Origin: Phymorhynchus buccinoides
Lineage: Eukaryota > Mollusca > Gastropoda > Neogastropoda > Raphitomidae
Length of the DNA: 64,000 nucleotides
NCBI GenBank assembly: GCA_017654935.2
Contig: CM065694.1
Coordinates: 2,563,876 to 2,627,875, forward strand
Reading direction: 5' to 3'
Positions 11,001-21,288 of this stretch are shown here, piece by piece. The notes beneath the pieces are model-generated. The model saw nothing but the letters and a program-made list of their open reading frames with translations, was not told the origin of the DNA and did not search any database. The translations under genes were made by a program, and so were the position numbers. Within the stretch, counting starts at the first letter, position 1; every line of letters starts with the position of its first letter.

Positions 11001-11901
11001 CAAAGAGGTAGACATCAACCATCTCACTATTGCAGCTAAAGAAAAAATTTTCAACCTTAGGCATGCCTTGAGCATTTTTACAGACGGCTCTAAATTAAGC
11101 GACAACCAAATTGGATGCGCATTTACAATTCCCAAATTAAAAATCTTTAAGGCTTTTCAACTAAATAAACACGTTTCCATCTTTTCAGCCGAACTTTGGG
11201 CTATTTTAGAGGCCCTTTCCTATATAAATTATCTTCCGAATGCCCCGCTAAAGATGGTCATCTATTCTGACTCTCTTTCTTCCATTAAAGCACTTCAGGG
11301 ACAAAATAATAATCGTTTAGCAATTAAAAACGAAATTAAAAATCTAATCCATCAATTACATCGCAAAGGCACTGATGTCACTCTGGCATGGATACCATCC
11401 CACTGCGGTCTTATTGGCAATGACCTGGCCGACCACGAAGCCAAATTGGCAGCCTCCCACAGGGCCGGCACTTTACAGGACATAGGCCTCTCTACGGGCG
11501 AAGCCAAATCAATACTAAAACGAGCATCCTTCCAGGAGTGGGCCAAGGAATTGGAAACTTTTGCCAAAGCCCACTCCTGGGACCCAAACCTAGTACAGGG
11601 GGGATTGTTTATTACAGTCCCACGTCAAATACAACGACTTATTTTCCGTATAAGAACTAAAGCATTTTATAGTAAATTCAAGACCATCACCTGTGAGTGT
11701 ACTAAAAACCTAAATTTCGATCATCTTTTTCAACCCTGCACTTTTATCCTAAAAGAATTCCAGGAATTACACTTAAAATTAAAATCTATTAACATTCCCT
11801 TCACCAAAAAAGCCATACTATCTAAGGGTGATAGGGAATGGTCTCCTTTGGTGTGGCTCGCAGAAGCCATACATAATGCCTCATTTAAATCGCATTTCTA
11901 A
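8099..11901 (+). pseudogene. LINE ORF2: APE endonuclease, reverse transcriptase, RNase H (two frameshifts)
   Basis: Three frames together give a complete polyprotein. Endonuclease: L-Q-W-N-C-R near 8134, G-D-F-N-A-H-H near 8521, S-D-H-K-P-I near 8763. The usual catalytic Glu in L-Q-E is Ser (codon 8228-8230). A frame change occurs in an 18-G run (8573-8590). Reverse transcriptase: Y-R-P-I-S-L-T, F-Q-A-G-F-R, F-F-D-I-K-G-A-Y-D, G-V-P-Q-G-S, and catalytic F-A-D-D at 10158-10169. A second frame change occurs in an A-run at about 10337-10343. RNase H then reads F-T-D-G-S (Asp at 11083), S-A-E-L-W, Y-S-D-S and G-N-D-L-A-D-H, so all four acidic catalytic positions are present. A C-terminal C-E-C/H/C cluster follows. 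There is no ATG in frame before the endonuclease, so reinitiation after ORF1 or loss of the start is possible. Both breaks are in homopolymers and could be sequencing errors. Confidence 0.85.
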
Positions 11902-13614
11902 CTAACCATACTTATACTCAGTCATTAACGGTTAGGTTGGAGTCCCTCCGGTCCGCGGGCTGGACACCTGCCCACACTCCTGCTCCCTTCCCCCCCTCTA
12001 TCCCTTTTTATTTAAACATGTGCGTGTGTCGCCGAAGTGGTTCCCTTTTGAGCCCATCATGTTTTAAATTCCCTTCCCCACAGTGGACGGGTGTCCGGCG
12101 CGAACACCTGAGGCTTCTTTCATAGTCGTAAGGCTTTTTTGCTGGTGCTCCCCCCCTTAGGGATCACTTAAGCGGCGGCTATCCCCTGCTCGTGTCGGAG
12201 AGGAGGGGCCCCTCTCCCTCCCTCCCTCCGCCTCGATCAAGATAGAATTGTTAATCACCTTATCACCATTGATAGTTCAATCATAGTGCTCCACTGTTTA
12301 AACAGGGGCGGGGGAGATTTTGTGGCTACCCCCCCTTGGTTGGTCAGTGGACAAACTAAAATAACTCTTAAAAATACTCTTTAATCAACGTAAAAATAAA
12401 CATCATTAACATCAGTCTCCTGACTGTTAGTTGGACCTCCTTCGCGATCGTTTGTAGGGGTCGGACGCGCGCACACACTCCACTCCATACACAACACAAC
12501 AACAAAACTTTACAAATTCACTACAACTTATCACCTACTAAAAAGCATCCTGGAACTATCTTCTAATCTCATATCGAAATACCAAAATAAAAACTATACC
12601 CGGACCTTACATATACCACGACTAAACTATGATCATGTATTTTTAATCTTTTACAATTAACTACTTATACCCAAATCGTAACATGAGTTTTTTAGAGAGG
12701 ACGATCTCTCGATTGACGTCAATAACACTACCTAAAATCAAGGCACCCTCTATCAGAATTCGGTTAAGGTCAAGACCTATAGGGCTTTACTATGTCCGCC
12801 CAAGGTAAACTTTTAATCAATCTCTTAATACACATACTCCGTTCATTCAAAATAAATATCTTACTAAATCTTTTAATAAACTCAGAATTTTATACAAAAA
12901 TAAAACATTTTTAAACCTAAGATTAAAATTTAAAAGTCCGAGATGTAAATTTTTCCCCTGTATAGGGAAGTCCCGGGGGCAGAGCTATCTTCCCCTGGTA
13001 GGACACATTAAAACAAATTTTTTAGCCCGCGATGTACATTTTCCCCTAAGTTATAGGGATGTCCTGGGGGCAGAGACTTTCTTCCCCCGGTAGGGCCTGT
13101 AAAATTTTAAAAATTCAGTTTTAACTCTTGTAAAATTTTGAACATATATTTGTAAATACATTTTTCTTTTAAAATAACTAAGGGCCACTAATGGTTTTTT
13201 AATATTAAACTGAAGTTAAGTCTTCTTTTAACGTTGTAGCCCTGAAATTTTAATTCCGGGGGAGTTAGGGTTTCGGCTGGGTCACAAAATAACAAAAGAA
13301 ATTTTTATCTATTAAAAATTTTAAAAAAATAAAATATATCTAAAATTTTATCAAAGTATTACCAGACTCCTTTAAATAGCCTAAAATAAATCTCGCCAGA
13401 CTAATATTCCAAAATCGGCTTGCGCCTCTAAAAAATATTTCCCCCTTCACTATTTTTGTTTTTGTCCCTGTCCCCGTAACGTTCCTTCCCTCAATAAATT
13501 TAAAAATGTCCTGTCCCTAGGGGTCGAGAGGACGAAAAACACCTAAACTTTAGTAAAAATGTCCCATATGTGCCCCTAGGGGTCGAGAGGACGTAAAACA
13601 CCAGTTACCACCAC
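11902..13614 (+). other. LINE 3' untranslated region with internal repeats
   Basis: 1.7 kb, no coding signal, unusually long. Two related segments carrying CGGGGGCAGAG and CTGGGGGCAGAG lie near 12970 and 13068. Two tandem ~53-bp units end the element: each has CCCTAGGGGTCGAGAGGACG (13517 and 13572). The last 30 bp are AAAACACC and a short CCAGTTACCACCAC end; no poly(A). The terminal block resembles the 3' end of SINE family A in this window. Confidence 0.75.
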
Positions 13615-13625
13615 CTTCCCAAAGC

Positions 13626-13735
13626 TAAGACAATAGGGTCAGTTTGGATAATAGACCCCATTTTGATGCCTTTTAGTGACATAGGTGTTCAATCACTGTG
13701 GTGCTAAAATGCGACGTTGGCGGTGAAAGGGTTAA
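13626..13735 (+). mobile_element. piggyBac-type MITE copy 1, right part
   Basis: Continues the MITE after the LINE with CTAAGACAATAGGGTC, as in the uninterrupted copy at about 63957. Ends GGCGGTGAAAGGG and TTAA (13732-13735). Lectin exon 3 starts only 22 bp further on, so the MITE supplies sequence close to, and possibly including, the branch-point region. Confidence 0.85.
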
Positions 13736-13757
13736 ACTGATTTATGATGGGTTCCAG

Positions 13758-13848
13758 ACCTACTGTGGCATGCTGAACGATTCTCACCTGCTGGAGGTGA
13801 CGTCGCAAATGGAAAATAACTTCATTGTTGGGGAAATGCACGTGGAAG
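13758..13848 (+). CDS. C-type lectin, exon 3
   Basis: 91 nt between the acceptor GGGTTCCAG and the donor GAAG/GTAATC. Encodes residues 163-192: T-Y-C165-G-M-L-N-D-S-H-L-L-E-V then E-N-N-F-I, the alpha-helical segment of the lectin fold containing the third conserved Cys and the E-V/I-x-S-x-x-E-N pattern. Enters in phase 0 and leaves in phase 1. The donor runs straight into a (CT)n tract. It lies 10.9 kb downstream of exon 2 because of the nested transposons. Confidence 0.85.
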
Positions 13849-13849
13849 G

Positions 13850-13952
<103 letters not shown>

Positions 13953-14216
13953 GTATGACACTTTTTTGTTGTTGGTGTTGTTGACGAAGCCTCAAGAAAA
14001 TGTCAACACTGCAATATTTAATCAGGAGTTACAGTTTGTTTAATTGAAAATGAGAATTTGGGTATGTAACTTTAAAAATTATTTTAAAATAACTGTATAA
14101 ATGATAACTATGGAATGCTTATCCGAGAGAGATAATCTTAGTGTATGAAATCAGACCAAAACACGCTCAGAATTGCTCCCCTTGAATTGTTTTGTCAGCC
14201 ACATTGACAGCACATT

Positions 14217-16918
14217 TAAAAACAAAGGTAGAAACCAGAAGCAATGTGGTTATTGAGCAGTAAGATGCAGACAGGTGCAATCAAACAGTTTGATAAAAAC
14301 AAAGGTAGAAACCAGAAGCAATGTGGTTATTGAGCAGTAAGATGCAGACAGGTGCAATCAAACAGTTTGATAAAAACAAAGGTAGAAACCAGAAGCAATG
14401 TGGTTATTGAGCAGTAAGATGCAGACAGGTGCAATCAAACAGTTTGCTAAAAACAAAGGTAGAAACCAGAAGCAATGTGGTTATTGAGCAGTAAGATGCA
14501 GACAGGTGCAATCAAAGAGTTTGATAAAAACAAAGGTAGAAACCAGAAGCAATGTGGCTATTGAGCAGTAAGATGCAGACAGGTGCAATCAAACAGTTTG
14601 TTAAAAACAAAGGTAGAAACCAGAAGCAATGTGGTTATTGAGCAGTAAGATGCAGACAGGTGCAATCAAAGAGTTTGCTAAAAACAAAGGTAGAAACCAG
14701 AAGCAATGTGGTTATTGAGCAGTAAGATGCAGACAGGTGCAATCAAAGAGTTTGCTAAAAACAAAGGTAGAAACCAGAAGCAATGTGGTTATTGAGCAGT
14801 AAGATGCAGACAGGTGCAATCAAAGAGTTTGCTAAAAACAAAGGTAGAAACCAGAAGCAATGTGGTTATTGAGCAGTAAGATGCAGACAGGTGCAATCAA
14901 AGAGTTTGATAAAAACAAAGGTAGAAACCAGAAGCAATGTGAAGCTATTGAGCAGTAAGATGCAGACAGGTGCAATCAAAGAGTTTGCTAAAAACAAAGG
15001 TAGAAACCAGAAGCAATGTGGTTATTGAGCAGTAAGATGCAGACAGGTGCAATCAAACAGTTTGCTAAAAACAAAGGTAGAAACCAGAAGCAATGTGGCT
15101 ATTGAGCAGTAAGATGCAGACAGGTGCAATCAAACAGTTTGATAAAAACAAAGGTAGATACCAGAAGCAATGTGGTTATTGAGCAGTAAGATGCAGACAG
15201 GTGCAATCAAACAGTTTGTGTTAAAAACAAAGGTAGAAACCAGAAATGTGGTTAAGCAGTAAGATGCAGACAGCAATCAAACAGTTTGCTAAAAACAAAG
15301 GTAGAAACCAGAAGCAATGTGGTTATTGAGCAGTAAGATGCAGACAGGTGCAATCAAAGAGTTTGCTAAAAACAAAGGTAGAAACCAGAAGCAATGTGGC
15401 TATTGAGCAGTAAGATGCAGACAGGTGCAATCAAACAGTTTGCTAAAAACAAAGGTAGAAACCAGAAGCAATGTGGTTATTGAGCAGTAAAATGCAGACA
15501 GGTGCAATCAAAGAGTTTGCTAAAAACAAAGGTAGAAACCAGAAGCAATGTGGCTATTGAGCAGTAAGATGCAGACAGGTGCAATCAAACAGTTTGTTAA
15601 AAACAAAGGTAGAAACCAGAAGCAATGTGGCTATTGAGCAGTAAAGATGCAGACAGGTGCAATCAAACAGTTTGCTAAAAACAAAGGTAGAAACCAGAAG
15701 CAATGTGGCTATTGAGCAGTAAGATGCAGACAGGTGCAATCAAACAGTTTGTTAAAAACAAAGGTAGAAACCAGAAGCAATGTGGTTATTGAGCAGTAAG
15801 ATGCAGACAGGTGCAATCAAACAGTTTGCTAAAAACAAAGGTAGAAACCAGAAGCAATGTGGTTATTGAGCAGTAAGATGCAGACAGGTGCAATCAAACA
15901 GTTTGATAAAAACAAAGGTAGAAACCAGAAGCAATGTGGTTATTGAGCAGTAAGATGCAGACAGGTGCAATCAAAGAGTTTGCTAAAAACAAAGGTAGAG
16001 AACCAGAAGCAATGTGGTTATTGAGCAGTAAGATGCAGACAGGTGCAATCAAACAGTTTGATAAAAACAAAGGTAGAAACCAGAAGCAATGTGGCTATTG
16101 AGCAGTAAGATGCAGACAGGTGCAATCAAAGAGTTTGATAAAAACAAAGGTAGAAACCAGAAGCAATGTGGTTATTGAGCAGTAAGATGCAGACAGGTGC
16201 AATCAAACAGTTTGTTAAAAACAAAGGTAGAAACCAGAAGCAATGTGGTTATTGAGCAGTAAGATGCAGACAGGTGCAATCAAACAGTTTGCTAAAAACA
16301 AAGGTAGAAACCAGAAGCAATGTGGTTATTGAGCAGTAAGATGCAGACAGGTGCAATCAAAGAGTTTGCTAAAAACAAAGGTAGAAACCAGAAGCAATGT
16401 GGTTATTGAGCAGTAAGATGCAGACAGGTGCAATCAAACAGTTTGATAAAAACAAAGGTAGAAACCAGAAGCAATGTGGTTATTGAGCAGTAAGATGCAG
16501 ACAGGTGCAATCAAAGAGTTTGATAAAAACAAAGGTAGAAACCAGAAGCAATGTGGTTATTGAGCAGTAAGATGCAGACAGGTGCAATCAAACAGTTTGC
16601 TAAAAACAAAGGTAGAAACCAGAAGCAATGTGGTTATTGAGCAGTACAGATGCAGACAGGTGCAATCAAACAGTTTGATAAAAACAAAGGTAGAAACCAG
16701 AAGCAATGTGGTTATTGAGCAGTAAGATGCAGACAGGTGCAATCAAACAGTTTGATAAAAACAAAGGTAGAAACCAGAAGCAATGTGGTTATTGAGCAGT
16801 AAGATGCAGACAGGTGCAATCAAACAGTTTGCTAAAAACAAAGGTAGAAACCAGAAGCAATGTGGCTATTGAGCAGTAAGATGCAGACAGGTGCAATCAA
16901 ACAGTTTGCTAAAAACAT
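14217..16918 (+). repeat. 77-bp satellite, 35 tandem copies
   Basis: Unit of 77 bp beginning AAAAACAAAGGTAGAAACC and ending CAATCAAACAGTTTG. I count 35 units. Copies are nearly identical, with three recurring variable sites: GGTT or GGCT near unit position 33, ACAG or AGAG near 70, and A, C or T after the final TTTG. Unit 14 (about 15226-15290) has three short deletions. No clear higher-order period was seen. It fills most of lectin intron 3 (13849-17803). Confidence 0.97.
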
Positions 16919-17803
16919 TTGGACATTCCCCTTTCTAACCCATATAATTATCATCAACACTTTGCAGGCAGATGAAAGTACTGACGTGATGCAATGTACT
17001 GGGTGAGCCAAAATTAGGGACAAAATCACTTTATTTTTTTTTCTGAAAAAACTATTCAGTCTATCATCATCAAATTTGGCATACTAGTTTGCCAAGATGC
17101 AAGCTATCCACTGATGTATTTAGTTTTACATTAAGGTCAAGGTCGCGCCAGTTACGGGGTTCAAACCCCCGAAACACATAATCGCTAATATCTCGCGAAG
17201 TTTTGCATGTATTTCAATGCAGTTTTTTTTCACATTTCTTGATGAATGGTCTATAACACAGTTGTCAATGAATTTTTCTGTGCGCTCGTGTGCGCATGAT
17301 CGCGCGCGCTCAAATCACGGGTCCGAACCCCAAGGCTATATATATAAAAAAAAACCTATTCAGTTACGTGCTGTTTTGATGCGTGTTTATGTAGTTACGT
17401 GCTGTTTTGATGCGTTTTTATGTATGTGTACAACCGACACATTCCGATTTCGGAGTAGCTCGGCGATGCTGCGAGGGGACTTTGCAGCCGCTCGGAGTTG
17501 CACTTGTTTCTTCTTTTTTTCCTTTTTTTTGGCGCAGCGCAAGTCAGCCTCCAAGTCAGAAGGATGAACCTGTGTCTGTCTCAACGTGGCTGTTGCCTAT
17601 GCTTTGCTAGGCGAATTGGTGCCGACAATAACTTTGGTGAAGGGAGTTAATTTTAGAGAGCTACTTTCCCTTACTTCACTATCAACCTCCAAATCACTTA
17701 CACTGTAGACAGTTTAGACGGCGTGTCTAAGAACAATTGGAAAACTGAATTGAAATGACAATACATCAATACTATTTTAGAGATTTCCTACCAATGGGTG
17801 CAG
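16919..17803. other. Distal part of lectin intron 3
   Basis: No gene. A 31-bp tandem duplication starting GTTACGTGCTG lies at 17363-17424. Short self-complementary GGGGTTCAAACCCCC near 17157 resembles a tRNA B box but has no cloverleaf around it. A T-rich stretch precedes the exon 4 acceptor. Confidence 0.5.
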
Positions 17804-18051
17804 GCTTGAGTCAAGTATGGCTTGGTGTCAACGATCTGGTGAAGGAACGGGAGTGGGTGTTGAACAGCAACCACCAGAAGGCCACCTTCCTGCCCTGGGA
17901 CAGCAGCCAACCCGATGATGCCAAGAGCCACGAGAACGGCTCTGGTCAGGACTGTGTCGTGTTGCGGTCCAACGGAAAATGGGACGATCTCTGGTGCGTG
18001 GATATATACGGCGCGCCCGATAAACCGACCGTCGTCTGTGAAAAGCCGTGA
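17804..18051 (+). CDS. C-type lectin, exon 4 (sugar-binding half and stop)
   Basis: Acceptor GGTGCAG, then 248 nt to the stop at 18049-18051. Encodes residues 193-274: W198-L-G-V-N-D (the W-I-G-L position), Q228-P-D, C243 in Q-D-C-V, W252-D-D, W-C257 and C271. Six cysteines overall match the long-form lectin domain. Q-P-D, rather than E-P-N, is associated in characterised lectins with galactose-type specificity; W-D-D occupies the W-N-D calcium-site position. Specificity is therefore a prediction. An acceptor at 17780 can be ruled out because it would hit a stop at once in the required phase. Confidence 0.87.
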
Positions 18052-18517
18052 GTGTTGGCTGGATTAGTATATATAGTGTTTAATCAAAATGCTCAACGAG
18101 TGACGTGTATAAAAAGAATGTTTGGAATAGATAGGAGACCCAATCAAACCAATGATTAGCCCCCTCCCCTCTTTTTCCCCCATAAAAATCAATGAATCAA
18201 AAGCTATGTACAGTTTGTAGTCATTTAAAATGTAAAGAGCCAAAGCCAATGCAAAATGTGCACACAGGCGTAATCATTGGTATACAGTGTACTTAGCTAA
18301 GACTTGTAAACATTAACAATGATGATGGAGGTTTGTATCTCCGACAAAGTGTTTATATATGTGCCATTGCCGAGGTTGTCCTTATCAATAGCTTTACCCC
18401 AAATGTATGTGTATGTATGTTTGTGTATGTCATACTCGGGGGCAAGTAAGAGAGAGTGAGAAAGAGAGACAGATACATACAGATGGACGGAGAGGTAGAA
18501 AGAGGACAGGACATAGG

Positions 18518-18518
<1 letters not shown>
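18052..18518. other. Lectin 3' flank
   Basis: No perfect AATAAA close to the stop; CATAAAAATC near 18180 is the nearest variant. No other feature recognised. Confidence 0.35.
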
Positions 18519-18563
<45 letters not shown>

Positions 18564-18591
18564 TCACACACACACACACACACACACACAC

Positions 18592-18628
<37 letters not shown>

Positions 18629-18629
18629 T

Positions 18630-18694
<65 letters not shown>

Positions 18695-18714
18695 TCACAC
18701 ACACACACACACAC

Positions 18715-18775
<61 letters not shown>
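18519..18775. repeat. (CA)n microsatellite with CACT interruptions and terminal (CG)n
   Basis: About 240 bp of CA with three TCACTCA interruptions at a roughly regular spacing (near 18559, 18623 and 18690), ending in a short alternating CG run at 18761-18774. Confidence 0.97.
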
Positions 18776-18776
<1 letters not shown>

Positions 18777-18778
18777 AG

Positions 18779-18815
18779 AAGGGGGGATGTCCAGGGGGGA
18801 AATGTCCGCGTGAAT

Positions 18816-18848
<33 letters not shown>

Positions 18849-19034
18849 GGGGGGGGGGGCAAGGTGTCCGGGGGGCAAAAGTACCAGGTGGCAAGTGACC
18901 GGGGGGCAAATGTCCGGGGGGCAAATGGTACTGGAGGGGGGGGGGGGGCAAATGTCCGGGGGGGCGGGGGATGGCAGGGGGAAGTGTCCGGGGGCAAAAA
19001 AAGTACGGGGGGGGGGGGGGGGGGGGGGGGGGGA
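18779..19034 (+). repeat. G-run-rich block, quadruplex-prone
   Basis: Contains G-runs of up to about 30 and at least six spaced units of the type GGGGGGCAAATGTCC. Many runs of four or more G lie within 10 bp of each other. The minus-strand open frames here are poly-Pro artefacts. Confidence 0.9.
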
Positions 19035-19313
19035 TGGCCTGATCCTTTCTTTCATATGGGGGATGACATTCTGCAGGTGCGTGATAATGTGTGTGACCAT
19101 GTAAGTACACGTTCTGTTTTGACAGAGTAAGAGACGATCCTACTGTCGGGTGAGTGACTGGACTCCGGTAACTTTCAAGAACATTTGCCACATGACGGGG
19201 ACCGAAGGGAATCTGCTCTTTAATTAAAGAAAATGCAGTGTGATTTTGTTTTATGTAAAAAAAAAGTTATATCTTGAAACTGCCGCAATGAAGTCCCGCG
19301 TGATTCAACATGT

Positions 19314-19314
<1 letters not shown>

Positions 19315-19392
<78 letters not shown>

Positions 19393-19395
19393 CGA

Positions 19396-19442
<47 letters not shown>

Positions 19443-19475
19443 GAGAATAAGAACAAGAACAAGAACAAGAACGAT
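19315..19475. repeat. (GA)n followed by (AAGAAC)n retroelement-type tail
   Basis: GA from 19317 to 19447 with one GATCGAAGG interruption, then four AAGAAC units leading into GATTTTTTAATGAACC. Read on the minus strand this is a retroelement 3' tail passing into a CT array. Confidence 0.85.
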
Positions 19476-19671
19476 TTTTTAATGAACCGGGCCATCTGCC
19501 CATGTCGAGAGAGAGAGAAAGGGAACAATGGGAAGGGGACATTGTTAAATCAAAGAAAAAAAAGGGGAAAATCCATAACACAAAATATTAAGCAAGATAT
19601 CTTCATACATAATTACACCAAGCCTCGCTTATCTGCGCAGATCATAAAGCGTGAGAGAGCTCGCTTATCTA

Positions 19672-19720
19672 GCGCAGAGAGAGAGAGAGAGATGGAGAGA
19701 GAGAGAGGAGAGAGAGAGAC

Positions 19721-19754
<34 letters not shown>

Positions 19755-19833
19755 GAGAGAGAGACAGCAGTTTATTGTCAGTATGTGAGTGAGTCAGTCA
19801 GTCAGTCAATCAAGTCAGTTAATTTGTCTGTCA

Positions 19834-19904
<71 letters not shown>

Positions 19905-19917
19905 CTCTGTCTCTCTC
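19672..19917. repeat. (GA)n at 19672-19765 and (CT)n at 19838-19917
   Basis: Two opposite-polarity arrays 70 bp apart that could pair as a hairpin. Between them is a (CAGT)n-like stretch near 19795. Confidence 0.9.
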
Positions 19918-20180
19918 TGTGTTGTTTTATGTTCCTTCTTTTCCCCCTTCTGTCTTCAGTCTGTGCGCCCTCTTGTTCTTCTGTCAGTCTGTCAGTTCTA
20001 AACGCACTTTTTCATCGTTTTTGTTCTTCCTCTACTACCCACAGTTTTGTGTGAAGGCTCATTGTACAGCATGCTACCCGTGTTCTTCAAAGTTTGAATC
20101 AAACGCAACAATTGTTGATAAATAATAATTATAAAACTTCCAATTATATGTAAAGTCACGTCGTCTGAGCAGACTATTAA

Positions 20181-20334
20181 GGGCCAGCCACACGTCCATT
20201 AAAATCGCACGACTGTTGCGATACGATTCGATCACGTGGTCTCCAAGAACAAATTAATATGACTCGCGCTTCGAAACCACGTGATCGAATCGTATCGTAC
20301 AGTCGTGCGATTTTAGTGGACGTGTGGGTGACCC
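20181..20334. mobile_element. Foldback MITE, 154 bp
   Basis: Arms of about 55 bp pair almost perfectly: left CCACACGTCCATTAAAATCG with its complement at 20308-20327, and ATCGAATCGTATCG near 20284 with its partner near 20218. Flanked by TTAA (20177-20180) on the left and TTTA on the right, compatible with a TTAA-targeting element with one decayed flank. A partial related end (TTAACCCACACGTCC) lies directly downstream at 20352. Confidence 0.75.
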
Positions 20335-20532
20335 TTTAGAGACTCGAGGGATTAACCCACACGTCCAAATCCGCCCAATTGTAGTCGTACGACTACCCAA
20401 CTGTGACGACGGCTGTAAGGCATCATTCTGATGAAACACTATTGTGTACATGAATCTGATGAAATCCTACTAGCTTCGTTTACTATATTTATGTCGGCCC
20501 CAATGCACGAACTAGGTCTACGCGATAGTTTT

Positions 20533-20716
20533 TAATCAACTAAAATGCACGTGCTATTTCATAAAATGCGCGTGAAATTTCTGTAAATTACACTGTGCGT
20601 GCAAAAAATAATGCGCAGGTAATTTTCTGCATAGATACACGTGCAATTTTATAAAAATAGTAAAATGCAAGTGCAATTTTATTAAATGTGCGTGCAATTT
20701 TGTAAATGTACGTGCT
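20533..20716 (+). repeat. Degenerate ~25-bp minisatellite with CACGTGCAATTTT core
   Basis: About eight diverged units, each an AT-rich stretch with a (A/G)CGTGCAATTTT-like core, e.g. near 20545, 20567, 20638, 20688 and 20708. Age is evident from the divergence. Confidence 0.65.
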
Positions 20717-20879
20717 TTGATACCATTTCGTCCTCGTCCTTTTTTAAGTCTTGCGAGAACGAGATTGATAATGGCACCCCTGGATCAATGTTAGGGCCCT
20801 AGTGTATTTGTTGTTGTTGACTGGTCCGTTAATATTTAGTGAAATGTTTTTTTGGGGACCAATTATACAAGAGCTTGTC

Positions 20880-21288
20880 ACCTAATATATTTCCGCAAAC
20901 ATTTTGTAAAATGGTTTCATACATCCCACGCGCGATCAGGGAGTGGAACAGCCTGGACGATAGAGTTGTTTCTGCTGCGTCAGTGGAGGAATTTAAACCC
21001 TCCTCCAACTGACCACTGAAAAGAAGTAAACAGCACCCCCCTCACCCCCCATCCCCACCCCTTCCGCCTGCTACCTCTGCTCCCACTTCCCACCCTTCAT
21101 CACCCTCCCCCTCCCATATGCCCCATCTTTCATGGAAGTACAGAAGAAGGGAAAGGAAAAAAGAAAGGTGGAAGAAAAAGTTAGTAATATAGGTTGCTGC
21201 TACTTGGCATCATGCAGGCTGCACGCTGAACGGGCGCTGGCTGGCCAGGTTTAACCCCCCCCCCAAAAAAAAAAAAAAAAAAAAAAAA
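20880..21288 (+). mobile_element. CR1-like LINE 3' end with poly(A)
   Basis: The frame ending at the TGA 21010-21012 reads Y-I-P-R-A-I-R-E-W-N-S-L-D-D-R-V-V-S-A and on to F-K-P-S-S-N. The R-x-I-R-E-W-N-S-L motif is characteristic of the extreme C-terminus of CR1/L2-like ORF2 proteins. A C-rich 3'UTR follows, ending in a C-run and about 24 A (21264-21288). The upstream part is missing, so this is a 5'-truncated insertion, the usual fate of such elements. Confidence 0.7.

Larger units (their letters stand above)
4534..13614 (+). mobile_element. I-group non-LTR retrotransposon (LINE), 9.08 kb, nested in the TTAA MITE
   Basis: Bounded by an 11-bp direct repeat CTTCCCAAAGC (4523-4533 and 13615-13625). 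The other MITE copy shows the unfilled site as CTTCCCAAAAC at about 63949, which proves the insertion. Contents: 5'UTR 4534-5917, ORF1 5918-8038, ORF2 about 8099-11901 (endonuclease, reverse transcriptase, RNase H), 3'UTR 11902-13614 without poly(A). Zinc knuckles in ORF1 and an RNase H in ORF2 point to the I superfamily (I or Nimb-like); exact clade not certain. Sense orientation inside the lectin intron. Two frameshifts in homopolymers make this copy non-functional as read. Confidence 0.9.

Noticed and set aside
12960..13100. LTR-type repeats in the LINE 3' region
   Set aside because: The two CGGGGGCAGAG segments are short tandem relatives only; the element has endonuclease and no integrase or terminal repeats at both ends.
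14217..16918. CRISPR-like array
   Set aside because: Repeats are directly adjacent with no unique spacers, in a eukaryotic sequence. The 37-bp array at 23563 and the ~65-bp array at 40903 were rejected for the same reason.
17140..17340. Possible tRNA genes (GGGGTTCAAACCCCC near 17157 and GGGTCCGAACCCC near 17322)
   Set aside because: Only a B-box-like hairpin is present; no acceptor stem, D arm or anticodon arm can be formed.
17755..17803. Lectin exon 4 starting at an ATG at 17755
   Set aside because: The phase-1 acceptor at 17803 fits exon 3 exactly and restores the lectin fold; the upstream residues look like intron translation.
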